Shown piece after piece: positions 11,863 through 23,067 of a stretch of 64,000 bases of DNA. Location of the stretch: the NCBI GenBank assembly GCA_949361645.1, contig OX442416.1:3030146-3094145 (forward strand), written 5' to 3'. Position 1 is the stretch's first letter, and the number at the start of each line of letters is the position of its first letter. The notes below the pieces were generated by a model. That model was not told the DNA's origin. It was given only the letters and a program-made list of their open reading frames with translations, and searched no databases. Made by a program: the position numbers and the translations under genes. The DNA is from Spongilla lacustris (Eukaryota > Porifera > Demospongiae > Spongillida > Spongillidae).

Positions 11863-12036
11863 ATGGTGGGGTATATTCGTAGGAATGGTGAGCTGTTAAG
11901 TGCAGTAAATGACGCCACCACTACCACCAGCAGTGGCGGCGGCCAGGGAATCGAAGAGAAGGCCAGGATTGGGAAAGGTCGTCGGAGGAGAGACCGAGGT
12001 GCACGTGGAGGATTTGTCTACTACATATACATATAA
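11863..12036 (+). CDS. Small Arg-rich ORF
   Basis: A 57-residue ORF starting MVGYIRRNGE, with a Thr/Ser/Gly-rich middle and the tail GKGRRRRDRGARGGFVYYIYI split as GKGRRRRDRG then ARGGFVYYIYI. The tail resembles the end of the proline-repeat protein at 6328-6969: an Arg cluster, RGA, then an aromatic-hydrophobic end. It is followed by a purine-rich stretch. No known family. It may be a first exon or a chance ORF, and the tail similarity is the only reason to list it. Confidence 0.3.
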   Translation: MVGYIRRNGELLSAVNDATTTTSSGGGQGIEEKARIGKGRRRRDRGARGGFVYYIYI

Positions 12037-12982
12037 CTAGCTAACTATCACCATTAATTTGTTGTTAGTACAGAGGGAGGGAAGGGGGAAGGAAAAGAGG
12101 GAGGAAGGAGAAGGGAAGAGGGAGATAAGTTGGTTGCTAACCCCATTCAGTTTCAATCAAGATCTGTTGGTTTTTACTCTTCAAACTGTATTTTGGTTTG
12201 AATTTTGAACTAGTCATTTAGGATTGGAAAAAACAGTTTGCCAAATGCGATTTGAACCTACAGGGCCGACAGCAGGGGGGGGGATGCTAGTGGAGTCCCA
12301 CATTGGGGTCAGGGGAAGCTGTGAACTTTTTAATAAGTCTAAATTGAGTAGGCGTAACCCGTTGCTTTATTCGTTCTGGGGAGAGAAGGCCCAGGAAACG
12401 TTCAACCGCACCATGCAGCAGGAGGTTGGCAGTGGGCTCAGCCTCCAGTGAAGCCGGGGTGAGGCAGGACATGTACGGGAGACTAAGCCTGACCTTGGTG
12501 AGGGAGAGCGCTAGGGCTATCCTGGCAAGATCCAGCTGGCCTGTTAGCTGAACCCTTGTCTTATGTGCTATATCCTGTTAGTATGATTTAAAGTTCACTC
12601 TGTAATACGGTACGATCGTATGTTCTGGCTTTGAGGAGGAATTTAGAACTCCCAATGGCCGCAGTGCAAATTTTAGCGCCTACCTTGCAAATCGACGTCA
12701 ACAATGCTGAACTCTTGCGCACACCGTGAGAACTTACCATGGGCGTACGCAGCGTTGGGGGATCGAATTTTATTTTAAAAGTGACCTTTCGTGGCGTAAG
12801 GCAAAATTACATGATGATTATTGCATTACGTATATGCGTACATGTACATTTTCATACATGTACGTAGATGGTAAAATCATACTAGTTTACAGTACAAATA
12901 AACATTCAAAGAAAGACAAAAAAAAAAAAATGCTTAAACCTATTGCATGATTGTAGCATTTGTAGGAAGTGAAGCCCCATCA

Positions 12983-13385
12983 TCAAAGCCTAGTCCACTC
13001 CTCCACTCCCCTTAAACACAAGCTTGATGCTCGAACCAAGGCAAATAAAAGTCGAACTCTGACAAATGCACACGTTTCTGCATATAATTTTTCCCGTTTA
13101 GCTGCTATGCTGGTAGCTACTTGCTTCAAAAAGGTGGAAGCGTTGTTTGATATAAAATTCATTGACACAGACGCACTGCATCGAACACCAGGACCAATTT
13201 TGGACTCAGGGGCTCTAGAAATAAAGAAGCTATATAAAAAAGCAGTGGAAGATAGGCAAGGTACATTTACTCCTTTTGCAACATCCGTTGATGTGCTTCT
13301 CCACAGAGAGGCAGAACATTTTTTTCATGGTAAAATGCGTACGCATATTAGTAAATACGAGTGGAGCAATCAACAAATCTTTTAA
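12983..13385. pseudogene. Retroelement endonuclease C-terminus split into opposite orientations
   Basis: On the plus strand, about 13125-13350 encodes VEALFDIKFIDTDALHRTPG ... RQGTFTPFATSVD, which matches the middle of the ORF at 62349-62828 (VEALFNIKVIDIDAP ... RRGNFTPIVL). The next part of the same protein (KREKLYAETCAFVRVRLLFA then LVRASSLCLRG) is on the minus strand immediately to the left, at about 12985-13105. Two adjacent pieces of one ORF therefore point in opposite directions, as expected for twin-primed insertion of a target-primed retroelement. It is a dead fragment found only in unit 1. Confidence 0.65.
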
Positions 13386-14135
13386 GTGTGATGGTGACCT
13401 CTTTGGGGGGGGGGGGGGGGGCGTTAAGTCACGCGTAGCATCATGATCGCAATAAGCGTGCGCCACGCGTAGCGATTGAATGATCTGCACCGCAATATCA
13501 CATGCCCTCCTTTTTAACATTTACTCCCCCTAACTAGCGCACCTTTAAACGCCACTATTTACATTTCTCTTTCACGTCAAATACAACTGATATGATCGAT
13601 AGTCGACTCCATTGTGATGCTAGGGAAAATGTCAGTGTCCATAGCTACCTTACCCGGCCCAGATGAATTGTTATTGATAGATGAAAGCAATATGAAATCC
13701 AACAATTCTCATAGCTTCGAAATGTATGATATTGTTTTTGCCATGTGAGAAGAGCCAATTGCAATGGTAATTAAAAGCCTACTGAGTCGGGGGGCGTAGC
13801 GGCCATAGGCCTAGTCTGCATGGAGATAAGAATTTTACACGTAGAGGTGTATACGAACTTATGTTAACAGCTGCATGCCGCCCCCTCAGTATTGCCTTTA
13901 AATAAATAGAATGATATATACTTCACCACTGCTTAACGAAGCTGTAAATACATACGTGTATGTATGAACACAGGTCATACATCGAACACACATACGCACA
14001 TACACACACATACGTACACACGCATGCAAATATGCCACATGTTGTAAGCACGTACACACACGCAAGCATTTCCGACGACTAAGGCATTGCAATACTTCAT
14101 ACCGCATATATATATATATATATAGTGCACACACA

Positions 14136-14525
14136 CTATATCTCTTTACTGACTAACTCGGTCTGTTCACTACGTGGCGCCTTATTTATTGTCGTTGTGG
14201 TTGACTTAGTGTGTTGAATATTTGCCACATCCACGTCTCCAAAAGGATTCGGGTAGTTCCAGGGGTCGTGAGGCTTGAAGGACCATGATCCCACGAAATC
14301 ACTCGGGCTATTGAAACCCAGCAGGAGGTTTATAAAAGCAGCCTTTGAATCTGCGAGATTTACTGGAGTAGTGAATTTCAATTCCTCCGAGAACGATATC
14401 GCGGCCAACCTTTCTTTCTCCTCTGCAGTCGGCGCAACAAAGCACAAGTCGGGACTTTGAGGTAAGCCAGCGCGTTTCCGTTCCTCAGAAACAAAAGTGA
14501 CAAAATCTGGACTCGAGATCGACAT
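14136..14525 (-). CDS. Orphan tandem gene, copy 1 (C-terminus altered)
   Basis: A 129-residue minus-strand ORF beginning MSISSPDFVTFVSEERKRAG. Over the first 95 or so residues it is nearly identical to the copies at 16602 and 20286: EERKRAGLPQSPDLCFVAP, EEKERLAAISFSEELKF, then KPHDPWNYPNP. A small deletion after that, missing the bases that encode MAKW in the other copies, shifts the frame. The ending differs, and the ORF reads through the AATAAA that terminates the sister genes. The E-box-like site upstream is also changed (CACGTA). This copy may therefore be decaying. I recognise no domain, signal peptide or membrane segment; the protein looks like a soluble cytosolic or nuclear protein. 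Confidence 0.6.
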   Translation of the reverse strand: MSISSPDFVTFVSEERKRAGLPQSPDLCFVAPTAEEKERLAAISFSEELKFTTPVNLADSKAAFINLLLGFNSPSDFVGSWSFKPHDPWNYPNPFGDVDVANIQHTKSTTTTINKAPRSEQTELVSKEI

Positions 14526-15051
14526 TGCTAATTGGAAATGATAAAAACGGTGATGAAGTGGATATATGTAATATTAAAATAATGCTTAGTAATTAGTTGA
14601 CCACTTGCATGGGCACGTATTACACAATACCTTACGCCCAGAAGACATAAGACATGATTGATTTGGACCCTGTGACGTATAGCTAGAAGGAACATGCGTG
14701 TGTCAGGTAAGTCCAGTTCATTAAAAAAAAAAAAAAAAGGGTATAGCGGACGCCACGTGCGAGCTGTGCGGTTCGCACCTCCCTGTTTATTCTCTAAAGA
14801 GCAACGTTACTTGCGTAAAACTGTGTATGAGCGTTATGGGGTTGCTTTAAACTCATATAGAAAGATTCAATCAGTCCTTATATGCTATTAAAAGTGTGGA
14901 TGGCGAACACTCTCCCCTGTCGAATATACCTTAATCTACCCTACTTGGCTTTGTACAGAATTTGTATGCATGTACAGGCCACGTAGGATGTAGCTTTTCA
15001 AATAAGCTGTCTCGTTGTGTTACGTATACATAGCACGCAGCTTGCGCTTAC

Positions 15052-15360
15052 GTGCACGTGCATACAGATGGAGGAACAGAATGTCAGAGATTGTTCCCAC
15101 TGACCACACTCTGTTCACGTGAATGCAGCGATTGTGTGCCAGAAGAATTTATATTAGCGACATCTAAAGAGTATCGTAGTGAAGAGAGCAGCAGAAGGAA
15201 GAGGAAGACCCTCTTCCTCCCCCTCCTCCCTCCTCCTCTTCTTCCTCCCCTCCTAAAAGAGGGGGAGGGAGGGGAGGAAGGAGAGGGGTAGGGAGGAGGG
15301 GATGTACATGTTGCCGCATGCATTGGCAGTTTTTCTTCTTTTTTGTGTGGGGGATGGTGG

Positions 15361-15396
<36 letters not shown>

Positions 15397-15410
15397 GATG
15401 GCCTTGGTTA
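15052..15410. repeat. Purine/pyrimidine tract and (CA)n in unit 1
   Basis: A mixed CTCCCTCCTC/GGAGGGAGGGG hairpin-like tract lies at about 15205-15300 and a CA dinucleotide run at 15361-15393. The tract arms can pair with each other. Corresponding but much longer tracts exist in units 2 and 3. Confidence 0.7.
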
Positions 15411-16600
15411 TTTCCTTCTTCTGTTTTTCTGTTATAATCATTCCTTACATTTTCTCCGCAGACTATCTCATGTCCTGGGCTTGCTGGATAAGACTGAACT
15501 CCTTTACACAACAGCCATGGATATACGAATCTATACGCCTAGGTTACTGGATTGTCACTGAGTTGCACTACCGAAAGCAGGGGATTCGAGAAGGGCCTGA
15601 AAGAATTGCGGAGGGTGCAGAATGAAGGAAGGGTCCACCTCAGCTAGGGAGTATGGGGGTTCCCCCATCGGGCCGGGGGGGGGGTCAGGGGAAGCTATGC
15701 ACTTTTAAAGTCCCGAAACCCCTGAATGAAGACTTAAATGAGTAGGCGTGGCTTTATTCGTTCTGATATGGAGGTACTACGGATACTGGCCACCTATGCT
15801 CCAGTGACAAATTGACAATGGCCTTTGTGTTTTAGCGCCTATGTTGCAGATGCTGGACTTCCGTTTAGTCACGCGCAGTATCATGATTGCAATGAGCGTG
15901 CGCCACGCGTATCGATCGATTCGATGCAAGCATGCACCCGCCAGACTTTTTTTTTTAAGCGCCTACTCCCCCCTAGCATCAGAACTCCTGGCATACCACT
16001 AGTACAATAATGAAGTAAATGACATTTCTCTTTCGCTTGTGTATATTATACACATACATAATATGATTGACGTTGTCTGGACCTGGTAGCATCACACTAG
16101 CATATGTGCATGTACAATATAGCGATCGAGTAGCAACTTCATTGTGATGCTAGGGAAAATGTTGGTGTCCATAGCGACATTACCCGGCCCAGGTGAATTG
16201 ATATTGATAGATGAAAGTAGTATGAAACCCATGCAACAATTAAAAGTGCATAGCGAAATGGAAAATGTCTACGAGTGTGAGCTGCCAATGTAGGCATAGG
16301 TATGAAGGTAAGAATTTTAGAGGTGTTCCAGATAACAGGATGATTTCGTCAGTTAGGACTAACAGTACATATAGATAGTGCACTGTCTAAATGCTCACCA
16401 GTCAGTAGTTAGCACATGCATAGCTAGGGCCCACATGCATTCATACATATTCACAGACAATTCAATATGGCACAAGTATTTCCGACGCCGGACTAATCAA
16501 AAGTCAAAAGGCGTGCTTCTTAATATGTAAAATACCACATGCCGGCTACATATATATCTTTGTACTAACTAACTCGTTCTGTTCACAACGTGTCGCGCTA

Positions 16601-16606
16601 TTTATT
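16601..16606 (-). terminator. Poly(A) signal overlapping the stop codon, copy 2
   Basis: TTTATT on the plus strand is AATAAA on the gene strand; the TAA stop (16602-16604) lies inside it. A transcript ending 10-30 nt later would have almost no 3'UTR. Confidence 0.5.
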
Positions 16607-16949
16607 GTCGTTGTGGTTGACTTCGTGTGTTGGATATTTGCCACTTAGCCATTTCCACGTCTCCAATAGGATTCGGGTAGTTCCAGGGGTCGTGAGGCTT
16701 GAAGGACCATAATCCCACGAAGTCACTCGGGCTATTGAAACCCAGCAGGAGGTTTATAAAAGCAGCCTTTGAATCTGCGAGATTTACTGGAGTAGTGAAT
16801 TTCAATTCCTCCGAGAACGATATCGCGGCCAACCTTTCTTTCTCCTCTGAAGTCGGCGCAACAAAGCACAAATCGGGACTTTGAGGTAAGCCAGCGCGTT
16901 TCCGTTCCTCAGAAACATAAGTGACAAAATCTGGACTCGAGGCCGACAT
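16602..16949 (-). CDS. Orphan tandem gene, copy 2
   Basis: A 115-residue ORF starting MSASSPDFVTYVSEERKRAG and ending SQPQRQ. I chose this ATG because it is the start shared by all three copies; an in-frame extension to 17054 is probably 5'UTR. The sequence is rich in charged residues up to about residue 55 and then has INLLLGFNSPSDFVGLWSF and a Pro/Asn/Trp-rich KPHDPWNYPNPIG. There is no signal peptide, transmembrane segment or motif that I recognise. Near-identity to copies 1 and 3 on the same strand, with matching flanks, shows recent tandem duplication with the reading frame kept, which supports a real gene. Function unknown; I do not guess one. Confidence 0.7.
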   Translation of the reverse strand: MSASSPDFVTYVSEERKRAGLPQSPDLCFVAPTSEEKERLAAISFSEELKFTTPVNLADSKAAFINLLLGFNSPSDFVGLWSFKPHDPWNYPNPIGDVEMAKWQISNTRSQPQRQ

Positions 16950-17025
16950 TGCTATTGGAAATGATAAAAATGGAGATGGGTAAATATTATAAATGCTTTG
17001 ATTATTGCATGGCCACTGACTTGGG

Positions 17026-17051
17026 CACGTGTTACACAATACCTTACGTAA
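17026..17051 (-). promoter_or_regulatory. E-box and TTACGTAA pair upstream of orphan copy 2
   Basis: CACGTG (17026-17031) and TTACGTAA (17044-17051) lie about 77 and 95 bp before the ATG. CACGTG is the bHLH E-box and TTACGTAA a bZIP-type palindrome. The same pair precedes copy 3. Conservation could simply reflect recent duplication. Confidence 0.35.
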
Positions 17052-17477
17052 CACCTAAAAGTTGTCCGCGAGACATGAGACATATCATGACTCAGTGATT
17101 TGTACCCTGTGACTTATAGAAGGCACATACATGTGCTTGGCATGCACTGGTGTCTGGTAAACACAGTTTATTAAAAATACTTGGCTTTTTGCAAAATCTT
17201 ATAATAATCTGTCTCGAGCTGCTTTACGTATACATACATGTACATGCATACAGATGGTTGGACAGAACCTGTACGTACTTTTTACGTATTCGGCTGTTAA
17301 ATGCATGGCGCCCCCTTACCCTATCCTGGGCCCCCCTTCCAGAAATGCTGTGGGCACCCATGTTTTATGTTCTACTTTCCCACTAATTACACTGACTCTG
17401 TTCACATGAATTCATGATCAGTGTTTGTGTGACATAAGAGTTTAGATTAGCGACATCTAGAGAGTAGTGTATAGTGA

Positions 17478-17765
17478 CGAGAGGAAGAAGAGGGGAAGGG
17501 ATGGGCGGAAGAAGAGGGGGAGGGATGGGAGGAAGAAGAGGGGGAGGGAGGGGAGGAAGAAAAGGGGAAGGGAGGGGAGGAAGAAGAGGGGGAGGGAGGG
17601 GAGGTAGAAGAGGGGAAGGGAGGGGAGGAAGAAGAGGGGAAGGGAGGGGAGGAAGAAGAGGGGAAGGGAGGGGAGGAAGAAAAGGGGAGGAATGGAGGAG
17701 AAGAAGAGGGGAAGGGAGGTATGGGGAAAAATTGAGTGGCAGAAGAGGTATACTACGAGGAGGTG
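17478..17765. repeat. Purine tract GGAAGAAGAGGGGAAGGGA
   Basis: Tandem units of about 27-30 bp of GGAAGAAGAGGGGAAGGGA plus GGGGA. The Gly/Arg-rich ORF it creates is compositional. Confidence 0.85.
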
Positions 17766-18352
17766 GTATAAAATAAATTTGGAAATTTCAACATTAGCAT
17801 CTGTTTCCTGCTGCCATAATAATTTGATATTTGCTTATATTACACAGCCTTTTATTTATTAAATATCCCTCTCATATATGTAAAAAAAATGAAATAATAA
17901 CAGCTATTTTTGGGTAGATGGTGGATGACACATGTGCCTACTTCCAATATTATGTGTGCACACATGCATGTGCTTCTATCCACCAATTGGCTTTTTTTGC
18001 AGTTCAAAGTGGGTTGGGAGGGGAGGGGGACCAGGCAGGTAAGGATATTTGGGAGGACCTTGAATGGTCATGGTAGATTCATATAACTACCATCTTGCTA
18101 TTCCCCCAGCAAATGCAATGGTGGTTCTGTGGAATATTTAATCCCCAGTTTTTATCCTTGTACCTTGTGTCATCTATAAATTTCGTTGTCATCTATACCT
18201 GATTCAGAAAAGGGTTGGGAGTGCAACTGTTCCCAGAGAAACTCGGACGAGTGCACATACACCTGAATGGAAAGAAAATGTCATCTTTGTTGTTTTGAGA
18301 TGTAGTGGCGATATCCCTCTCATTCTTTTAATTGTTTGGCATCCCCTCAGAT

Positions 18353-18478
<126 letters not shown>

Positions 18479-18898
18479 TGGCCTTGGTTATTTCTTTCTC
18501 CTGTTTTTCCTGTTATAATCATTCCTTACATTTTCTCTGCAGACTGTCTCATGTCCTGGGCTTGCTGGATAAGATCTCCTTGATAGAGACCCCACATATG
18601 TGACGCTCAAACAAACACACACTGACAGACTACTAGTATCCGCGCATTTATTTTAAAAAAAGATATGGTATCTCTAATTATCAACATATAGCTAGTGTCC
18701 AGCCGCAAGCATGCAGCTGTAGATATACGCGAGCCGTTCCTCGCAATAGTCTATGCCGAGGTTGCCACTGAGTTGCAGGACCGAAAGCAAGGGATTCTAT
18801 AAGGGCCTGAAAGAATTGCGGAGGGTGGATAATGTACTATACCTCAGCTAGGGGGTGTGGGGGTTTTCCCATCGGGTCGGGATCAGACCCTGAATCAT

Positions 18899-19073
18899 AA
18901 GGCCGGAATACACGGGGCGACTTCTAGTCGATTTGTCGCATGCAACTCAAATGAATATGGACAAACGTTCCGCAAACCATTAGTAAACTAAACAATTACG
19001 GAACTTTTACCCATATTCATTCGAGTTCATGCAACAAGTCGGCAGGAAGTCGCCCCGTGTATGCCGACCTATA
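18899..19073. mobile_element. MITE, family with ends AAGGCCGGCATACAC
   Basis: A 175-bp inverted repeat: TAAGGCCGGAATACACGGGG at the left end pairs with CCCCGTGTATGCCGACCTA at the right. The middle carries ATGAATATGGACAAA and its partner. It is closely related to 28095-28273 and, more distantly, to 41733-42004. Confidence 0.8.
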
Positions 19074-19931
19074 GATAATTAATATCTATGCCTGAATGAA
19101 GACTTTAATTGAGTAGGCGTGGCTTTATTCGTACCCCTGGCTTCTGGCCAAACATGCTCCAGTGACAATGGCATCCCTTTTTTTTTTTTGCGTGCAATTT
19201 TCGCCTACCTTGTCAACAATGCTGAACGCCTGCATGCGGAGGCGTACATGCATGTACCGCGAGCACTTCTGTTTAGTCACGCGCAGTATCATGATTGCAA
19301 TGAGCGTGCGCCACGCGTATCGATCTCGATGCATGCACCCGCCAGTCTTCCTCTTTTGTAAACACCTCAGAAACTCTCACTAAACACGCGTTGGTTCAAT
19401 ATAATATGAAGTAACTGATATTTCTCTTTTGCATGTGTACATTGTATACACATATATAATATGATAGTCCTTGCCTGGTAGCATGTACAATATAGCGAGT
19501 AGCAACTTCATTGTGATGCTAGGGAAAATGTTGGTGTCCATAGCGACATTACCCGGCCCAGGTGAATTGATATTGACAGATGAAAGCAGTACGAAAACCA
19601 ACAATTCTAATAACTTAAAACGCATGATATTGATTTCACCATGTGTAAAGTGTGAGCTGCCACTGTACTGTAGCCATAGGTATAAAGGTAAGTATTTTAG
19701 AGGTGTTCATCCTGTATGCTAATTTATATGAAATCACCAGTTAACAGGATGATGGCATCAGTTACATGTAGGAGTAACATGCACGGATTGATAGTACCTC
19801 TACCTAGCTGATAATACTACTGCCAGTTTGTAATACGGTACAAGTATACCGCCCCCTTCAATACTGCAGTCAAATAGACTACTACTGCTTAATGAAACTG
19901 TAAATGCATGTATGGCGCACACAGTACATAA

Positions 19932-19933
<2 letters not shown>

Positions 19934-20003
<70 letters not shown>
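19934..20003. repeat. (CA)n microsatellite
   Basis: About 35 CA dinucleotides. Confidence 0.95.
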
Positions 20004-20008
<5 letters not shown>

Positions 20009-20284
20009 TGCTCACCAGTCAGTAGTATAGTTAGTACGTGCATAGGGCCCATATTCACAGACCATTCAATATGCTAAACACATGTACACATGCATACGTA
20101 TTCACAGACAATTCAATACGCTAAACACATGTACACATGCATACGTATTCACAGACAATTCAATATGCTAAACACATGCACACATGCACGCATTTCGGAT
20201 GACTATTCAAATAGCATGCGCATATAGTGCACACACTATATTGCTATACTGACTAACTCGGTCCGTTCACTCCGTGTCGCGCTA

Positions 20285-20290
20285 TTTATT
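20285..20290 (-). terminator. Poly(A) signal overlapping the stop codon, copy 3
   Basis: AATAAA on the gene strand encloses the TAA stop (20286-20288), exactly as in copy 2. Confidence 0.5.
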
Positions 20291-20633
20291 GTCGTTGTGG
20301 TTGACATAGTGTGCTGGATATTGGCCACTTTGCCATTTCCACGTCTCCAATAGGATTCGGGTAGTTCCAGGGGTCGTGAGGCTTGAAGGACCATAATCCC
20401 ACGAAGTCACTCGGGCTATTGAAACCCAGCAGGAGGTTTACAAAGGCAGCCTTTGAATCTGCGAGATTTACTGGAGTAATGAACTTCAATTCCTCCGAGA
20501 ACGATATCGCGGCCAACCTTTCTTTCTCCTCTGCAGTCGGCGCAACAAAGCACAAATCGGGACTTTGAGGTAAGCCGGCGCGTTTCCGTTCCTCAGAAAC
20601 ATAAGTGGCAAAATCTGGACTCGAGGCCGACAT
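20286..20633 (-). CDS. Orphan tandem gene, copy 3
   Basis: A 115-residue ORF with the same start, length and QPQRQ ending as copy 2. Differences are few and mostly conservative: FATYV for FVTYV, LKFITP for LKFTTP, AAFVNLLLGF for AAFINLLLGF, and a few changes near the C-terminus. The pattern of preserved frame with scattered substitutions suggests that selection keeps the protein, though a dN/dS test is needed. The upstream CACGTG and TTACGTAA pair is intact. No family is recognised. Confidence 0.7.
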   Translation of the reverse strand: MSASSPDFATYVSEERKRAGLPQSPDLCFVAPTAEEKERLAAISFSEELKFITPVNLADSKAAFVNLLLGFNSPSDFVGLWSFKPHDPWNYPNPIGDVEMAKWPISSTLCQPQRQ

Positions 20634-20720
20634 GATTTGCTGTTGTAAATGATAAAAATGGTGACAGCTGTAAATTATGTTAGAAATGCTTTAATGATTT
20701 GTTGACCACTTGCAATTGGG

Positions 20721-20746
20721 CACGTGTTACACAATACCTTACGTAA
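20721..20746 (-). promoter_or_regulatory. E-box and TTACGTAA pair upstream of orphan copy 3
   Basis: CACGTG at 20721-20726 and TTACGTAA at 20739-20746, about 88 and 106 bp before the ATG, with the same spacing as in copy 2. Confidence 0.35.
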
Positions 20747-21034
20747 CGCGTAAAAGTTGCCCGCGAGACGAGACATGGCTGTGACTGACAGAATGGACAT
20801 GCATGTGTCTGGCACTGGTGTCTGGTAAGCACAGTTTATTAAATATACTTGGCTTTATGCAGAATTTGTAAGCATGTACACGTATAAAGCTTAATAAACA
20901 TGCGGCATACACAGATGGTTGAAAAGAATACGTTTCGTCATTCCGGCAGAGATTGCGTAAAGCCTGTAAGTTATTTGTATGTTTTACAGTGATTGTGTGA
21001 TAGAAGAGTTTAGATTAGTACATGACATCTAGAG

Positions 21035-21480
21035 CAGCAGAAGGGAAGGGAGGAAGAAGAGAGGGAGGAAGGGAGGGAGGAAGAAGAGGGGGAGGGAGGA
21101 AGGGAGGGAGGAAGAAGAGGGGAAGGGAGGGAGGAAGAAGAGGGGAAGGGAGGGAGGAAGAAGAGAGGGAGGGAGGGAGGAAGAAGAGGGGAAGGGAGGG
21201 AGGAAGAAGAGGGGAAGGAGGGAGGAAAAAGAGAGGGAGGGAGGGAGGAAGAAGAGAGGGAGGGAGGGAGGAAGAAGAGGGGAAGGGAGGGAGGAAGAAA
21301 AGGGCAAGGAGGGAGGGGAGGAAGAAAAGGGGAAGGGAGGGAGGATAAAGAGGGGGAGGGAGGGAGGAAGAAGAGGGGAAGGGGGAGGGAGGGAGGAAGA
21401 AGAGGGGGAGGGAGGGAGGAAGAAGAGGGGAAGGGGGAGGGAGGAAGGAAAAAGAGGGTGAGGCAAGGAGGGAGGGGAGG
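21035..21480. repeat. Purine tract GGAGGAAGAAGAGGGGAAGG
   Basis: About 445 bp of almost pure A/G in irregular 25-30-bp units. It ends abruptly where the retroelement begins. Confidence 0.85.
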
Positions 21481-21485
21481 TAGTT

Positions 21486-23067
21486 TTGCTTCCTTGGGTT
21501 GCCTGGTGTTATGGCTCTCACCCTTTTCTGTGGCACCCTATGGGCCAGCTAACATCACAATCAGGTGTGCAGCAGGGAGACCCTCTGGGTCCTTTTCTGT
21601 TTGCATTGGTTTTGCATAAGGTTGCTGGAGCTATTAAAGAGAATAGTGAGTGCAGCCAACTTTTGTATCAAGCTTGGTATCTTGACGATGGCATCTTAGC
21701 GGGCAAGAAATATTCAATTCGTCGATCCTTGTCCCTTATACAGGAGTTAGGACCCCCTCTTGATCTATACATCAATATCTCTAAATGTGAGCTCTTTTGC
21801 CCAGGCGATACCCCCACTTTCCCATCAGAGCTTAGAGTATCCAATTTGCCTCATTTTGAGATCTTAGGGTGCCCAATAGGTGATTACATATACTGTGCAA
21901 ACTTTATTGCCTCAAAACGTCCCCAAGCACACAAGCTGTTGCTCCAGTTGAAAGATGTTGCTGCCACAGACCCACAAGTGGCTTTAACTTTACTTTGTTT
22001 GTGTGGTAGCTTTTGAAGGTTAAGTTACGTGGCTCGTTCAACTCCAACTGATTTCAAGCTTTTTGATGATGACATCTGCCACTGTTTCATGGACTGTATA
22101 GGTTTCGCAACTTCTGATGAGGCATGGTGTCAGGCCCAGCTTGGCCTCAACAGTGGTGGTCTAGGTTTGCGCTCACTGTCCCTTTACTCAAGCTCAGCGT
22201 TTATCACTTCAGTCTGTTCCTCTGGTGTTGTTGATTCTGAAGACATACACCTCACTAATGCCATTGACCACTTCAATTGTCATGTTTCTCCAATCGAGAA
22301 ACATTCTGACAAATCTATTATCTCCTCACCCGTCAGTCAGAAGCTTCTGTCTTCTAAAGTGAATGACCATTGTTTTCAAAACCTTTTAGATCGATCCTCT
22401 CCTGCTAACAAGGCTATCAGTTTCAGTCCCTCATGCCACATCCTGGCTATCAGTTATTCCTTCCACATTCCAAGGTCTACATCTTGACCCCATTGAATTC
22501 AGGGTAGCTGTCAAGTGGTGGCTGGGCCTAGATACCTCCCAGGGCTCTCAGTGTGCTTTCTGCCCTGCCCACAGTCTGGACCCTCTAGCTTGGACACCAT
22601 GCATTAACATGCAAATGTGGGGGTGATGTTGTTTTACGCCATAATGCACTCAGGGACACTTTAGTGCACTTCCTTCCCATTCGCAGTCACAACCTGCCGA
22701 TATTCTGTTGCAGAATTGGAACCTTAGGAGGCCCGTTGCCCTGGACATCTCCGTTGTCTCACCGCTAAATCCTTCAACTTTAGCTGAAGCGGGAGCAATG
22801 GGTGGTGCTGTCCTTGAGGCAATGGAGAGCAGGAAACACCAGGCCAATGATGAAAAGTGTTCAGCTCTAGGGTGGGTCTCAACCCCTCTAACAGTTGATT
22901 CCTATGGGGCTTGGTGTAAAGAGGCTTCATTTTTTTTTGCACAAGTTGTAGCTCGGCTTGCAATCCACAAGTCCCTGCCAAAGTCACAGGCTTCTTTCGA
23001 CCTGTTCTCCAACTTAAGCATTTGCTTAATTAGAGCGAATGCCAGAGCCATTCTCCGAAGAGTGTAG
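21486..23067 (+). pseudogene. 5'-truncated retroelement: reverse transcriptase plus endonuclease-like C-terminus
   Basis: The first ORF (to 22016) carries reverse-transcriptase motifs: SGVQQGDPLGPFLFAL (motif B region) and WYLDDG, the xxDD active-site motif. An in-frame TGA then falls within a conserved stretch, and the same frame continues (22029-22487) as ...DEAWCQAQLGLNSGGLGLRS. A frameshift follows. Next come a zinc-type motif CKCGGDVVLRHN near 22615-22660 and a final frame (22708-23067) with VALDISVVSPLNP and ESRKH. That spacing fits a PD-(D/E)XK-like nuclease core, which is inference. N-terminal RT motifs are missing because the element starts at the purine tract. At least one stop and two frameshifts make it inactive. 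Confidence 0.75.

Larger units (their letters stand above)
12287..15640. repeat. Segmental duplication unit 1 of 3
   Basis: It shares an ordered set of blocks with the next two units: TCAGGGGAAGCT; GAGTAGGCGT...TTTATTCG; GTCACGCG...GCGTGCGCCACGCGTA; CATTGTGATGCTAGGGAAAA with GACATTACCCGG-like sequence; the minus-strand orphan gene; GATTGTGTG...GAAGA; a purine tract; a CA repeat; and GTTATTTCCTTCTTCTG. Unit 1 additionally carries the retroelement fragment at 12983-13385. Confidence 0.75.
18851..21480. repeat. Segmental duplication unit 3 of 3
   Basis: Same block order again. It is distinguished by an inserted TTAA-type MITE (18899-19073) and several 40-bp direct repeats (TTCACAGACAATTCAATA) at about 20060-20170. 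It contains orphan gene copy 3 and ends in a long purine tract that abuts the retroelement. Confidence 0.7.

Noticed and set aside
13898..14134. 78-codon minus-strand ORF rich in Cys/Val/Tyr
   Set aside because: Follows from ACAC/ATAC-rich sequence downstream of orphan copy 1; not present as a conserved frame in the other units.
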